A DNA stretch of 64,000 nt from Mycobacteroides chelonae CCUG 47445 (GTDB lineage: Bacteria; Actinomycetota; Actinomycetes; Mycobacteriales; Mycobacteriaceae), in contig NZ_CP007220.1 in assembly GCF_001632805.1 (NCBI RefSeq), positions 4,154,001 to 4,218,000 of the forward strand. The letters are read 5' to 3'. The translations under genes and the position numbers were made by a program. The stretch's first letter is position 1. Every line of letters begins with the position of its first letter. The notes below the pieces were generated by a model. It had not been told where the DNA came from. It did not search any database and saw nothing but the letters and a program-made list of their open reading frames with translations. Positions 26,013 through 35,611 of this stretch are shown here, in pieces.

Positions 26013-26444
26013 ATGAACACAGGACTGTTTCCCACCATTGCCAGAGTCTTCGGTGGATGCGCGGCGTTGCTGTCCGGTCACCGGAACACGTCGGCGCATC
26101 CGGACGAAGAGGCCGACGAACGACTCGTCACGATCGAGGAATTCGCCGCCGAATTCGACCACTTGCTGATCCGCAAGCGGCTGTTGACCGGGGCGCAGCG
26201 CGCGGTGATCGCCCAGGGCACCCGCTCCCGCGGAGTCGTCACCGGGATGAATGCCACCGGCGCGGGCCGTGAGGTGCAACTGGACCTCATGGTGACGCGG
26301 CCGGACGGTGGCCAGTTCCCGGCACGTGAGACGGCGGTGATACCTGCCGCCACGCTGCCGAAGATGGCGCCCGGCAGCATCGTCGACGCGTACTACCGGC
26401 CGGGTGACCACAGCATCATCGCGGTCCGGGTGCACGCCGGCTGA
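26013..26444 (+). CDS. Small uncharacterised protein inside the CHAT/TPR cluster
   Basis: This 143 aa protein runs from the ATG at 26013 (MNTGLFPTIARVFGGCAALLSG). Upstream in-frame starts are only TTG. The N-terminus is mildly hydrophobic. Residues 40-75 form a helix (LVTIEEFAAEFDHLLIRKRLLTGAQRAVIAQGT) and residues 75-143 a small beta-domain (SRGVVTGMNATGAGREVQLDLMVTRPDGGQFPARETAVIPAATLPKMAPGSIVDAYYRPGD). The latter resembles the OB-like domain of many actinobacterial short proteins. It is the only plus-strand member, convergent within 3 bp of the CHAT gene. A modulator or sensor is possible; nothing shows it. Confidence 0.75.
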   Translation: MNTGLFPTIARVFGGCAALLSGHRNTSAHPDEEADERLVTIEEFAAEFDHLLIRKRLLTGAQRAVIAQGTRSRGVVTGMNATGAGREVQLDLMVTRPDGGQFPARETAVIPAATLPKMAPGSIVDAYYRPGDHSIIAVRVHAG

Positions 26445-26446
26445 TT

Positions 26447-27655
26447 TCAGCGGGCACCGTCCACGGCGAAACTGACCACCGCCGCCCAATGCAGCGGGCT
26501 CGCCGCATGGTCGCCGTCGCGCCAGCGCCGCAGCTGAACTCGCTGCCAACGATTCACCGCGCGGCCGGCGTCCTCTTCGCAATGCGCACGGTCCACCTCT
26601 GCGACCGTTTCGGCCATGGGATCTGTTGTGTGCGTGGAGAACTGGCTGTAGGCAGCTGCTGTCGGCAGTGACCACAGGGTCGCGGTCACCAACTCCGCCC
26701 CACCCAGGATCATCGCGGCGGCAAGCCCCGTCGCCTCATCGAAGCGGTAATCGCTGCCCGACGAACAAGCCAACAGCGCCACTCGCGGCGGAATCGAAAG
26801 CCGCGCGGCCATCATGTCGGCTGCGGTCAGCGGGTGCTCCTCGGCCAAATGCAGGGCCGCCCGCTCGGCGTGGCCGACGGCGCCCTCCGCCGCGCTGGCA
26901 TGACCGACGTACAGCATTCTGGCCGGGTGCTGCGCACACATCTCCGCAAGCCGGTGGCGGTCGATATCGTTCCGGCGGAACAGTTCCACGGGTGCACCGA
27001 CCGCGGGCAGCACCTGGTAGGCGTCCATCAACTCGCCGAAATGGCGGGTCAGTGCCGCCTCCGGCGAGGGACGGCCCAGCACCGAACCCAACGTTGAATC
27101 CGGGCGCTGCCCGGGAACTCGCGGGTCAAGCAGGAGCACCACCGGACCGTTGTGGCGATCGCGCCACCGCGCCGGCTGCCGTGGCGCATGCACGATATTG
27201 GGCGGCACCGCCATCAGCACGTCGACCAGCTCCATCAGCCGGAAACCGTCTGCGCCCGGCATAGCTAACTGCCCCCAGGGCACCCGAGACAACCGTGGGC
27301 TGGGTGTCACAAACAGCACCGCACGCGGAGATGACACATACTCGGACAACAGCTTCCAGCCGTCGGCGGCCACCAGCTGGGACCCCAACGCGCGGGCCAG
27401 GTCGAGTTCGGCATCAGGCCTTGCAAAAGCTCCCGCAGTCAGGGCCCGCTCGATGGCCAGGAGCGCACTCTCGGACTCAGACGGATCCGGGAGCGCCGAA
27501 AAGAGCGCCCCACAGGCAATTTCCAGGGTCTGCTGCTCGATGACCCAGGTGACCGTCCGGGACGGATCTCCCACCACGCGCAGGCTCGCGTAGGTGGCGA
27601 TGCCGAGATCGGCGAATCGCAGAACCAAGGTGTCGGTCACGGCCAGGTCGACCAT
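26447..27655 (-). CDS. CHAT-domain protein, caspase-like protease
   Basis: This 402 aa protein has a C-terminal CHAT (caspase HetF-associated with TPR) domain from about residue 110. The catalytic dyad is visible: His252 in MLYVGHASAAEG and Cys297 in VALLACSSGSDY, each after a hydrophobic strand. The strand before (RAVLFVTPSPRLSRVPWGQLAMPG) and the following ATGLAAAMILGGAELVTATLWSLP helix-strand are typical. The N-terminal 100 aa are a separate beta-rich domain. It overlaps the upstream TPR-like gene by 19 bp, so the proteins are made together. By analogy with CHAT-TPR pairs it probably cleaves a partner when triggered; the target is unknown. Confidence 0.88.
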   Translation of the reverse strand: MVDLAVTDTLVLRFADLGIATYASLRVVGDPSRTVTWVIEQQTLEIACGALFSALPDPSESESALLAIERALTAGAFARPDAELDLARALGSQLVAADGWKLLSEYVSSPRAVLFVTPSPRLSRVPWGQLAMPGADGFRLMELVDVLMAVPPNIVHAPRQPARWRDRHNGPVVLLLDPRVPGQRPDSTLGSVLGRPSPEAALTRHFGELMDAYQVLPAVGAPVELFRRNDIDRHRLAEMCAQHPARMLYVGHASAAEGAVGHAERAALHLAEEHPLTAADMMAARLSIPPRVALLACSSGSDYRFDEATGLAAAMILGGAELVTATLWSLPTAAAYSQFSTHTTDPMAETVAEVDRAHCEEDAGRAVNRWQRVQLRRWRDGDHAASPLHWAAVVSFAVDGAR

Positions 27656-29322
27656 TCGTCATCGGCGGCGGTGACCTCGCGGCCATACCGCTGCCAGGCC
27701 AGTTCCCGATAGCTGCTCATGATCTGATCACCGGCGGGATCCATCCGCATCGGTGGCAGCGGCCCGAGGCGGGTGAGCCCACCATCCGCCTGCACCGGCG
27801 CAGCCGCGGCCACCAGCGCCAGATCACCCTCGACGGGAACCGCCGCAGTGGCCGTCGCGGCCCAGGCACCGGCCGCCGAACCTGCCCGCTTCTCACTCAG
27901 CTCAGCAGTGAAGGCCCCTCGGGCACTGTGATATTCAATCAACTCGGTGAGCAGAACGGCATTGTCCCATTCCTTCGCCACAGCGAAGGCGCCCGCCAGT
28001 AGCGGCGCGGACACACACCTGGCCCAGCGCATCCGCGCGCCCGCATCGGGGATGGCGTAGCGCACCGCGTCGACAGCCAGCGCCGCAGGTACCTTCAGGT
28101 CTGCGGCCTGTTGCAGCTTGGACATCGCGCGCCGGTAGCCGGGATCCTCCACATCACCGGACACCGCTCCGGTAGCGGGGTCGAGACCAAGATCGGCAAG
28201 CGCGTCGGCGCGCCAGATATTGCCCAGCTGATCGTCGAGCCGGGCATATTGCAGCCAGCTGTGCCGTGGATGCGAGTCCAGCAGTTCCCTGGCCTGCGCC
28301 ACCTTCTCGACCGCCACGGCGAAGTCACCGCGAAGAATGGAGATCCAGCTGCGCTGCAGCAGGATTCGGTGAATGTGCAGTGGCTTTTCGATCTCGCGCC
28401 AATGCCGCTCGGCATGCCCCCAGCATTCGTCGGCCTCGTCCAGCGCTCCCATCCGGAATCTGATCAAGCCGAAATACAGCCAACTACGGGACACATCATG
28501 CGCCCGTACATGCTCGGCAATCGCCGGGTATGCCTGGTGAACCAACGTCTGGGTTTCGGCGATATCGCCATCCGCCCACCGCGCCGCGGCACGCTCCAAC
28601 TGCGCACGGGCAGCGGCCAACTGCCAATCCCGCGCGCTAGCGCGCGCCTCGGCGCGCCGCAGCCACGGCTGCGCCTCATCAAGCCGGCCGGTCTCGACGC
28701 AGAACCGGCCATACGACAACGCTCCGTTGACAAACAGATGATCGGACTCGGGGTCACCCGCACCCGCGTATTCCTCGAGCTGGTCGAGGAGTACGGCCCA
28801 TATCGGCACCGAGTCCGCATACATATCGTCGTCGCACAAACCCCTGGCCATCAAGATTCTGGCGTAGCAGATCAGGCCGCGCTGTTCGAGCGCCAAATCC
28901 TCGAAGTCCCCGGGCGTCTCGATCAGAGTGTCCAGGCTCGCCGCGGCACCGTCGTGATCACCGTTGGCCGCCGCCAATCCGGCGGCGAGGAACGCGGCAC
29001 GCCGGGTGTAGCGACAGATCAGGTGGTCGATCTCTGCCTCGGACATGGTGACCCGCGCGGCCAGATCGGGGCGCCGCCCCGATCGAATTTCCGCGTAGGA
29101 GGACAGACACTCACGAATCCGCCGTATACCTTCCGTCACGCCGTCGTAGGCGGTACGCACCAGATAGACCTCGGCAAGCTGGGCCAACACCTCGCATGCC
29201 AGATCGTCGCGGCCGGCCTCCTCGGCCTGGGCCAGCAGTGACAACAAGATCTCCTTGGCGGCCTCTTCCTTGGCCGCCAGCGCCAGGTGACGGGCCCGCT
29301 CCAGGTCACCGATGATCGTCAC
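27637..29322 (-). CDS. TPR-like helical repeat protein, CHAT partner
   Basis: This 561 aa protein runs from the leaderless GTG at 29322 (MTIIGDLERARHLALAAKEEAAKEILLSLLAQAEEAG). Helix pairs of TPR spacing recur throughout: GRDDLACEVLAQLAEVYLV, RLDEAQPWLRRAEARASARDW, LDEADECWGHAERHWREIEKPLHIHRILLQRSWISILRGDFAVAVEKVAQARELLDSHP. The last 90 residues are low-complexity Ala-rich, then a short tail. No enzyme motif is seen. The gene overlaps the CHAT gene, a pairing known from CHAT-TPR proteins, where the repeats sense a signal and hold the protease. The trigger is not known here. Confidence 0.85.
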   Translation of the reverse strand: MTIIGDLERARHLALAAKEEAAKEILLSLLAQAEEAGRDDLACEVLAQLAEVYLVRTAYDGVTEGIRRIRECLSSYAEIRSGRRPDLAARVTMSEAEIDHLICRYTRRAAFLAAGLAAANGDHDGAAASLDTLIETPGDFEDLALEQRGLICYARILMARGLCDDDMYADSVPIWAVLLDQLEEYAGAGDPESDHLFVNGALSYGRFCVETGRLDEAQPWLRRAEARASARDWQLAAARAQLERAAARWADGDIAETQTLVHQAYPAIAEHVRAHDVSRSWLYFGLIRFRMGALDEADECWGHAERHWREIEKPLHIHRILLQRSWISILRGDFAVAVEKVAQARELLDSHPRHSWLQYARLDDQLGNIWRADALADLGLDPATGAVSGDVEDPGYRRAMSKLQQAADLKVPAALAVDAVRYAIPDAGARMRWARCVSAPLLAGAFAVAKEWDNAVLLTELIEYHSARGAFTAELSEKRAGSAAGAWAATATAAVPVEGDLALVAAAAPVQADGGLTRLGPLPPMRMDPAGDQIMSSYRELAWQRYGREVTAADDEWSTWP

Positions 29323-29328
29323 CTCCGA

Positions 29329-29334
29329 ATAGTA
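29329..29334 (-). promoter_or_regulatory. Leaderless -10 of the TPR/CHAT operon
   Basis: TACTAT on the minus strand ends 6 nt before the GTG at 29322. It directly follows the T-run of the lipoprotein terminator, so termination and re-initiation are packed into 40 bp. Confidence 0.6.
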
Positions 29335-29367
29335 AAAAGCGGCGGGCGTGCTGTGCACGCCCGCCGC
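29334..29367 (-). terminator. Intrinsic terminator of the LpqH-type lipoprotein gene
   Basis: The 12-bp perfect arms GCGGCGGGCGTG / CACGCCCGCCGC (29339-29350, 29356-29367) with a 5-nt loop are followed on the minus strand by TTTTT. This is a textbook rho-independent terminator, rare in mycobacteria, 10 bp past the lipoprotein stop. Confidence 0.88.
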
Positions 29368-29377
29368 AGTCGAGATG

Positions 29378-29836
29378 TCAGCCGCAGCTCACCTTGATGG
29401 TGAACGGCTTGGTGATCATCCCGGCCATCGGGTTCTTGACGTCGGCACCCGACGCTTCGCCCGTGATGGTGTACGTCTTTCCGTCGACCTTGACATCGGC
29501 CGAGCCGACGCTGGCGCCCATCCCGCTGCTCACCGCGAGCGCGGCACCGTCGTACACCAATCCCAGCGACTGCACCTTGGGCGGCGCCTCGTCGGTCATC
29601 ACCACACCCAGACCCTGCTGGCCGTTGACGGCGCCACTGGCCACGTTGATCTTGCCGCCCTGCTTGACGCATGTCACCGACTTGAGGTCGAGGCCGGCCA
29701 GGTCCTTGCCGTCTACCTTGACCTCGGCGTTGCTGCCCGAGCTGACCTGCGATCCACCCGGCTTGTCGGTCGAGCAGCCCACCACCACCGCACCGGCGGC
29801 GAGAAGTCCCATGGCACCCACGATCACTCGATTCAT
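29378..29836 (-). CDS. LpqH-type (19 kDa family) lipoprotein
   Basis: This 152 aa lipoprotein runs from the ATG at 29836 (MNRVIVGAMGLLAAG), 6-7 nt after AAGGGA. The lipobox is VVVGCST with the lipidated Cys at about residue 21. The mature protein has the LpqH/LppE pattern: low-complexity Ser/Gly linker, VKVDGKDLAGLDLKSVTCVKQGGKINVASGA, then TVKVDGKTYTITGEASG and a C-terminal KVSCG. The two Cys (TCVK and VSCG) can form the family's disulphide. It is exported and acylated, exposed on the envelope; LpqH homologues are TLR2 ligands. It is monocistronic, ending at a strong terminator. Confidence 0.9.
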   Translation of the reverse strand: MNRVIVGAMGLLAAGAVVVGCSTDKPGGSQVSSGSNAEVKVDGKDLAGLDLKSVTCVKQGGKINVASGAVNGQQGLGVVMTDEAPPKVQSLGLVYDGAALAVSSGMGASVGSADVKVDGKTYTITGEASGADVKNPMAGMITKPFTIKVSCG

Positions 29837-29964
29837 CATCTGTCCCTTCATCGTCCGTCGCCCCGATGGCTCCGTCATGGCTCAAGTGAAGGCGGGCCCA
29901 TCCGCTACCGATCCCAAGAAATCCCGATTACCGCAGGCAGCAGCCGTCCAGGCACCATGGAGAC

Positions 29965-30810
29965 GTGGCACCCTCCCCCACCCCCCGACCTGGGTCCTCG
30001 CCCACCCGCCCTGGGTCTTCTCCCACCACCCGCCCACAGGGGGCCATCACCCGTGGCACCACCGGGATCAACCGGCTGCGCCGCAGTGACCGCTGGCTGG
30101 TCCATCACCCCGAGGTGCAGGCGGTGCTGGCCGGTGCCGCCGACCCCCTGGTGGTCGATCTGGGATACGGCGCCATGCCCACCACCACCCTGGAGCTGGC
30201 CTCACGGCTGCGGACGGTTCGCAAGGATGTCCGGGTGGTGGGGCTGGAGATCGATCCGGCACGGGTGGTTCCCCCGCGTGACGGGGTCCATTTCGGTCTC
30301 GGCGGATTCGAGTTGGCAGGCCACACACCGGTTCTGGTGCGTGCTTTCAACGTGTTGCGCCAGTACCCGGAATCGGAGGTGGCGCAGGCCTGGACCACGA
30401 TGGCGGCGCGGCTGGCTCCCGGCGGGCTCATCATCGAGGGCACCTGCGACGAGCTCGGCCGCCGCTGCGCCTGGCTACTGCTCGACGCGTCCGGACCGCG
30501 AACACTCACGCTGGCCTGCGATCCCTTCGATATCGACAAGCCATCCGATCTGGCCGAGCGACTACCGAAAGCCCTTATTCACCAAAACGTTCCGGGCCAG
30601 CCCATCCACGATCTACTCGCCGCGGCCGACCGCTGTTGGGCGTCGGCAGCACCGCACGGCGTGTTCGGCCCCCGAGTCCGTTGGCGAATGATGCTGAAAT
30701 CACTGCGCGACAACGGTTTTCCTGTCGAGCCACAACGCCGACAGGTTCGTGATTGCATCTTGACGACACCGTGGGCAGCCGTCGCGCCACTGGCTGGCCC
30801 GTCCAGCTAG
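29965..30810 (+). CDS. Class I SAM-dependent methyltransferase-like protein
   Basis: The 281 aa product starts at GTG 29965 with GGAG close before it. A Pro/Thr/Ser-rich tail of about 30 aa precedes the domain. Motif I is DPLVVDLGYGAMPTTTLELA; the acidic motif II residue is in VVGLEIDPARV, and a later strand reads LAPGGLIIEGTCDELGRR. The motif I is unusual (DLGYG instead of DxGxG). A class I Rossmann fold is likely but the substrate is unknown. It is followed 9 bp later by the nitrilase gene, whose -10 box includes this gene's stop codon. Confidence 0.82.
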   Translation: MAPSPTPRPGSSPTRPGSSPTTRPQGAITRGTTGINRLRRSDRWLVHHPEVQAVLAGAADPLVVDLGYGAMPTTTLELASRLRTVRKDVRVVGLEIDPARVVPPRDGVHFGLGGFELAGHTPVLVRAFNVLRQYPESEVAQAWTTMAARLAPGGLIIEGTCDELGRRCAWLLLDASGPRTLTLACDPFDIDKPSDLAERLPKALIHQNVPGQPIHDLLAAADRCWASAAPHGVFGPRVRWRMMLKSLRDNGFPVEPQRRQVRDCILTTPWAAVAPLAGPSS

Positions 30811-30813
30811 GCT
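30808..30813 (+). promoter_or_regulatory. Leaderless -10 of the nitrilase gene, reusing the methyltransferase stop
   Basis: TAGGCT starts with the TAG stop of the methyltransferase and ends 6 nt before the ATG at 30820. Confidence 0.5.
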
Positions 30814-30819
30814 GGAATT

Positions 30820-31608
30820 ATGCGGATAGTGTTGGCGCAGATCACCAGCAGCGCCGATCCCACCGAGAACCTGGCCACCGTCGCGGCCAGGGTGCGTGAC
30901 GCCGCCGAACAGGGCGCCACACTGGTCGTCTTCCCGGAAGCCACCATGTGCCGATTCGGTGTACCCCTGCGCCCCGTCGCGCAGCCAGTGAACGGCCCCT
31001 GGGCAGACGGAGTCCGCACGATCGCGCAGGAGGCGGGACTGACCGTCGTCGTCGGGATGTTCACCCCCGCCTCGGACGGACGCGTCCACAACACGCTGCT
31101 GGCCACCGGCCCCGGCGTGGACACCCACTACGACAAGATCCATCTCTACGACGCGTTCGGCTTCCGTGAGTCGGCGACCGTCGCGCCCGGGGACAACCCT
31201 GTGCTCATCACGGTCGACGGCGTCACCGTCGGACTGACCACGTGCTACGACATCCGCTTCCCCGCCCTCTACACCGACCTGGCACGACGCGGCGCGCAAG
31301 TGATCACGGTCAGCGCGTCCTGGGCTGCCGGGACCGGAAAATGGGATCAATGGACGCTGCTGGCACGGGCGCGGGCGGCCGATTCGACATGCTTCATCGC
31401 CGCATCCGACCAAGCCCTGCCCGCTCTGGAGGCACCGGCCAGCGGTTCACCGACAGGGATCGGCGGCAGTCTGCTGGCCTCACCCACCGGCGAACTCATC
31501 GCACAGGCGGGTCCGGAACCTGAGCTCATCGTCGCGGATTTGAACCTGGACGCGGTTGCCGAGACCCGCAAGATCTTGCCCGTCCTTAACCCGTCCTCAG
31601 TCGAATAG
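30820..31608 (+). CDS. Carbon-nitrogen hydrolase of the nitrilase superfamily (Rv0480c-like)
   Basis: This 262 aa enzyme has the Glu-Lys-Cys triad visible as Glu40 (VVFPEATM), Lys106 (YDKIHLYDAFGF) and Cys142 (GLTTCYDIRFP). Family relatives (Nit1/Nit2, YafV, ramA-type amidases) deaminate damaged glutathione, alpha-keto-glutaramate or short amides. The conserved position next to the DUF2993 protein matches M. tuberculosis Rv0479c-Rv0480c. No signal peptide is present, so it acts in the cytosol. The exact substrate is open. Confidence 0.93.
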   Translation: MRIVLAQITSSADPTENLATVAARVRDAAEQGATLVVFPEATMCRFGVPLRPVAQPVNGPWADGVRTIAQEAGLTVVVGMFTPASDGRVHNTLLATGPGVDTHYDKIHLYDAFGFRESATVAPGDNPVLITVDGVTVGLTTCYDIRFPALYTDLARRGAQVITVSASWAAGTGKWDQWTLLARARAADSTCFIAASDQALPALEAPASGSPTGIGGSLLASPTGELIAQAGPEPELIVADLNLDAVAETRKILPVLNPSSVE

Positions 31609-31623
31609 GGCACAATCGCGCGG

Positions 31624-32577
31624 GTGACGACACCGCCTCAGCCGCCGCTCGGACCACCTGGATCGACACCTCCCGAGCCTTCGCCGTGGCAACCGCCGTC
31701 CCAGCAGGTTCCGCCCGCGCAGCAGGAGCACGCACCGACCCCGCCGCCGGAGCAGCTGCCAACCCAGCAGAGCCCAGTGGCACCGCCGCCGGTCGAACCG
31801 CCATCCGCAGAGGCGCCGCCGCAGCCCGCCGAACCCGAGAAGGGTCGCGACTACAGGTCGCTGGTACTCATCGCGGTCATCGTCGTCGCCGTGTTCGTGG
31901 CTGCCGTCCTCGGTATCGAGCTCTACGCACGCCAGCGGACCAGCAGTGAGGTGAACGCCGCCACCTCGTGCCTGGTGCAGGACGGCGCGACCGCGTCGTT
32001 CGGCCCGATGCCGCTCGTTGTGCAATACCTCGGCAATCACATCGACAAACTCACGATCAAGACCGCGGGCAACCAGATCGCACAGGCCAAGAAGATGTCC
32101 GTCGCCATCACGGTGCGTGATATTTCGCTGAAGAAGACGGCGGACTCGCTCGGCACGATCGGTCGCCTCGACGTGGAAGTGTCCTGGCCGACCGCCGGCA
32201 TCACCGAGAGCGCCCGTGACCTCGTGCCGGGAATGCTCGGCTCGTTGGTGGGCGATGCGACCACCAACGAATCCACCGGTGAGGTGACGCTGAGCGCTGC
32301 CGGAGGGCTGGCCCAGATCACCACCAAGCCGGTCATCAAGGACGGCATGGTGACGCTGCAGTCCGAGAACGTCTCCGCGTTTATCGGGCTGCCGCGCGAG
32401 ATCATCCAGCCGGCGCTCGACACCTTCTCGAAGGGACTCGTCGGCGGCCAATACCCGATGGGGCTCAAGGCCCAAGAGGTCAAGGTCACCAACGACGGCA
32501 TCACGGTGAAACTGTCGAGCACCAATCAGCCGATGAAGCCGGTCGAGAACCCCTGCCTGCAGAACCTGTCGTTCTAG
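31624..32577 (+). CDS. DUF2993 membrane-anchored protein (Rv0479c-like)
   Basis: This 317 aa protein has an N-terminal Pro/Gln-rich cytoplasmic region of about 75 aa ([19 protein letters not shown] and similar), one membrane segment (about 80-100, [18 protein letters not shown]), then a periplasmic DUF2993 domain. LmeA-type DUF2993 proteins bind phospholipid and act in lipoarabinomannan or envelope lipid handling. The start is GTG 31624, 15 bp after the nitrilase. It is convergent with deoC, with a 4 bp overlap of stop codons. Confidence 0.88.
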   Translation: MTTPPQPPLGPPGSTPPEPSPWQPPSQQVPPAQQEHAPTPPPEQLPTQQSPVAPPPVEPPSAEAPPQPAEPEKGRDYRSLVLIAVIVVAVFVAAVLGIELYARQRTSSEVNAATSCLVQDGATASFGPMPLVVQYLGNHIDKLTIKTAGNQIAQAKKMSVAITVRDISLKKTADSLGTIGRLDVEVSWPTAGITESARDLVPGMLGSLVGDATTNESTGEVTLSAAGGLAQITTKPVIKDGMVTLQSENVSAFIGLPREIIQPALDTFSKGLVGGQYPMGLKAQEVKVTNDGITVKLSSTNQPMKPVENPCLQNLSF

Positions 32578-33266
32578 TGCAGAAAGCCGTCCAAGACGGC
32601 GCGGCTACCCGATAGACCGAGCCGGGTCGCGCCGGCCTGGAGCATGGCCGCGGCATCCTGCGCCGTGCGGATACCGCCACTCGCCTTGACCTCGAGCCGG
32701 CCGCCGACCGTCTCGGCCATGATTCGCACGGCCTCCACCGAGGCTCCGCCCGCCGGGTGAAATCCGGTGGAGGTCTTCACGAAATCGGCGCCGGCGGCCT
32801 CACTCACCCGGCTTGCCTGGCGGACGGCCTCGGCACCGCCATGTTCCAGCAGGGCCGCGGATTCGATGATGACCTTGAGAGTCGCCGACGGGATCGCACG
32901 CCGGACTGCCTCGATATCGGCCTGTACCGCGGCGAAATCGCCTGCGACCGCGGCGCCGACGTCGATCACCATGTCGATCTCCGTTGCACCCGCGGCCACG
33001 GCAAGGGCCGCCTCATGCGCCTTGACGGACGAAAGATGTTTTCCCGACGGAAATCCCGCGACCGCCGCAACAATCAGCCCGGGAGCCTCCACCGGCAGCA
33101 TCGAAGGCGAAACGCATACGGCGAGCACTCCGAGATCGGCGGCCTCGGCGATGAGGGCTCGCACGTTCTCGGGTGTCGCTTCGGGTTTGAGCAGGGTGTG
33201 GTCGATGCGTGCGGCCACCTCCCCGCGCGTGGGCCAAACCGCCGGTGTGCCTACCGAATCCGTCAT
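32574..33266 (-). CDS. deoC: Deoxyribose-phosphate aldolase
   Basis: DeoC splits 2-deoxyribose 5-phosphate to glyceraldehyde 3-phosphate and acetaldehyde in nucleoside catabolism. The 230 aa product runs from the ATG at 33266 ([12 protein letters not shown]). The Schiff-base Lys164 is in [15 protein letters not shown] and the proton-relay Lys194 in [13 protein letters not shown]; the N-terminal IDHTLLKP motif is intact. The frame stays open to 34082, but that part is antisense to the next gene. It is divergent from the PEP-mutase-like gene with only 18 bp between starts. M. tuberculosis has deoC in the same neighbourhood. Confidence 0.95.
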   Translation of the reverse strand: MTDSVGTPAVWPTRGEVAARIDHTLLKPEATPENVRALIAEAADLGVLAVCVSPSMLPVEAPGLIVAAVAGFPSGKHLSSVKAHEAALAVAAGATEIDMVIDVGAAVAGDFAAVQADIEAVRRAIPSATLKVIIESAALLEHGGAEAVRQASRVSEAAGADFVKTSTGFHPAGGASVEAVRIMAETVGGRLEVKASGGIRTAQDAAAMLQAGATRLGLSGSRAVLDGFLH

Positions 33267-33271
33267 GGGCG

Positions 33272-33277
33272 TAGCGT
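33272..33277 (+). promoter_or_regulatory. Leaderless -10 of the PEP-mutase-like gene
   Basis: TAGCGT ends 7 nt before the ATG at 33285. The whole divergent gap to deoC is only 18 bp, so any minus-strand promoter for deoC must lie inside the neighbouring gene. Confidence 0.5.
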
Positions 33278-33284
33278 CCCATAC

Positions 33285-34103
33285 ATGACCTCCCAGCATG
33301 AGCGTGCGGTCGTGTTCGCTGCCCTTCACCAGTCCGGGATATTCGTGGTCCCCAACCCGTGGGATGCCGGGTCGGCCCGGATCCTCACCGGTTACGGCTT
33401 CCCCGCGCTGGCCACCACCAGTGCCGGGTTGGCCTTCTCCCTCGGACGGCAGGACGGCGCCAACCTGGTCAGCCAGGCCGAGACGCTGGCCAACGCGTCC
33501 CACATCGCGGCGGCCACGCATCTGCCGGTTTCGGCAGACCTGGAGAACGGCGGCCCCACCATCGGGGACATCGCTATGACGATCCGCGAAGCGGCGGCCT
33601 CGGGGTTGGTCGGCGGGTCCATCGAGGATGCCACCGGGATTCCGGACGCCCCGATCTTCCCGCTCGCCGAGGCGGTGGATCGCATCACGGCGGCAGCGCA
33701 CACGGTGCGCGATCTGCCCTTTCCGTTCACGCTCACCGCCCGTGCCGAGAACTTTCTGTATGGCCGGGCAGACCTGGCTGACACCATCACACGACTGCAG
33801 GCGTACGCCGATGCCGGTGCCGACGTGGTGTACGCACCGGGCCTGCCGGACGCAGATGCGGTCCGCGCGGCATGCGCGGAGGTGGATCGCCCGGTCAATC
33901 TGTTGGCCGCGGGATTCGTGCTCAACCATTCGGTTGACGAGATCGCCCAGTGGGGGGTGCGCCGGATCAGCCTCGGGTCCGCGATGGCACGCGCGGCACT
34001 CGGGGCGTTTGTCGACGGAGCACGGGAAATCGCCCAGCATGGCACCTTCGGATTTGCGAACCGAGCCATCCCCTATCTGCAAGCCAACGCCCTGTTTCCG
34101 TAA
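33285..34103 (+). CDS. Isocitrate lyase/PEP mutase superfamily protein
   Basis: This 272 aa TIM-barrel protein runs from the ATG at 33285 ([34 protein letters not shown]). The N-terminal NPWDAGSA and the TTSAG...SADLENG segments match the PEP mutase/2-methylisocitrate lyase subgroup often annotated as oxaloacetate decarboxylase-like. The usual catalytic KKCGH loop of isocitrate lyase is not present, so C-C bond lyase or hydrolase activity on a small carboxylate is expected. M. tuberculosis has no such gene next to deoC. The substrate is unknown. Confidence 0.88.
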   Translation: MTSQHERAVVFAALHQSGIFVVPNPWDAGSARILTGYGFPALATTSAGLAFSLGRQDGANLVSQAETLANASHIAAATHLPVSADLENGGPTIGDIAMTIREAAASGLVGGSIEDATGIPDAPIFPLAEAVDRITAAAHTVRDLPFPFTLTARAENFLYGRADLADTITRLQAYADAGADVVYAPGLPDADAVRAACAEVDRPVNLLAAGFVLNHSVDEIAQWGVRRISLGSAMARAALGAFVDGAREIAQHGTFGFANRAIPYLQANALFP

Positions 34104-34137
34104 ACCTCTCGGTGCACGTGCTCAGCCAGATACGCGC

Positions 34138-34955
<818 letters not shown>

Positions 34956-35333
34956 CTAGATCTCAGGTCCGCCGGGGTTGCACTGCGACACCGTCATCAA
35001 TGCCTCGTCCACCTGCGGCCGCCAGGGTTCCAGGTTCCAGCTCGGCTTGTTCAGAATGAACACCCGTCCATACCAATGGCAGTCGAACTGCATCCGCATA
35101 CCCGGCGATTGCGCGTCGGGGGCCAGCGCGAGGACCTCGGCCCAGGCGATATCGGCACCATCGGGCGCCTCGTACGTGCGCCCGAGCGGCGTTGGATAGA
35201 CACGCAGTGTGCGACCCAAAGATGTTGCACCCCAGGACACGTGGTCAATAAGCGCGGGCTCGGCAGCAGCCACGGGTACCACATTCACGGCCAGCAGCAC
35301 GGCCATCACAACCAGGGCCGCGACCGCACGCAT
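34956..35333 (-). CDS. Secreted DUF2599-like protein
   Basis: This 125 aa protein has a Sec signal peptide (about residues 1-24, AVLLAVNVVPVAAAEPA). The mature domain has the pattern IDHVSWG, YPTPLGR, WAEVLALAPDAQSPGMRMQFDCHWYGR, KPSWNLEPWRPQVDEA and a C-terminal SQCNPGG. The two Cys could form a disulphide. That matches the DUF2599 family of actinobacterial exported proteins. The ATG overlaps the stop of the DUF2516 gene (TAATG), so the two are coupled; M. tuberculosis Rv0477 sits in the same place. The function is unknown. Confidence 0.87.
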   Translation of the reverse strand: MRAVAALVVMAVLLAVNVVPVAAAEPALIDHVSWGATSLGRTLRVYPTPLGRTYEAPDGADIAWAEVLALAPDAQSPGMRMQFDCHWYGRVFILNKPSWNLEPWRPQVDEALMTVSQCNPGGPEI

Positions 35334-35611
35334 TACCGCGACTTGCCCTGCACCTCAAGCACACGGGGCCGAACATCCACGAAGTACACCCCGGCGCCCA
35401 CCGCGGCGATCCCAGCGGTCAACAGCTCCAACCCCGGAATCAGGGTGAGCACGGCCGCTCCGGCAAGAATGACTATCCAGGTGGTCTTGGTCTGCTTTTC
35501 CGCGGCCACGAACGCATCCGCCGGCTGAATCGCGGCATGAACCAGCGCGACGATCGCCGCGACAAGAGCGACGAGGGAAATCAGCGCGAAGACATGAAAA
35601 GTGAAAGCCAC
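35333..35611 (-). CDS. DUF2516 small membrane protein (Rv0476-like)
   Basis: This 92 aa protein has two or three hydrophobic segments (residues 5-30, 45-65 and 65-80) and a conserved ending YFVDVRPRVLEVQGKSR. The only good start is GTG 35611, which lies inside the arm of a strong hairpin. It is encoded 48 bp after hbhA on the same strand, as Rv0476 follows hbhA in M. tuberculosis. Translation may depend on opening of that hairpin. The function is unknown; the membrane location is clear. Confidence 0.87.
   Translation of the reverse strand: MAFTFHVFALISLVALVAAIVALVHAAIQPADAFVAAEKQTKTTWIVILAGAAVLTLIPGLELLTAGIAAVGAGVYFVDVRPRVLEVQGKSR

Noticed and set aside
28111..29241. 376-codon plus-strand frame opposite the TPR-like gene, and a similar 356-codon frame at 24655-25725
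   Set aside because: Both are shadows of minus-strand genes, without ribosome sites or recognisable domains.
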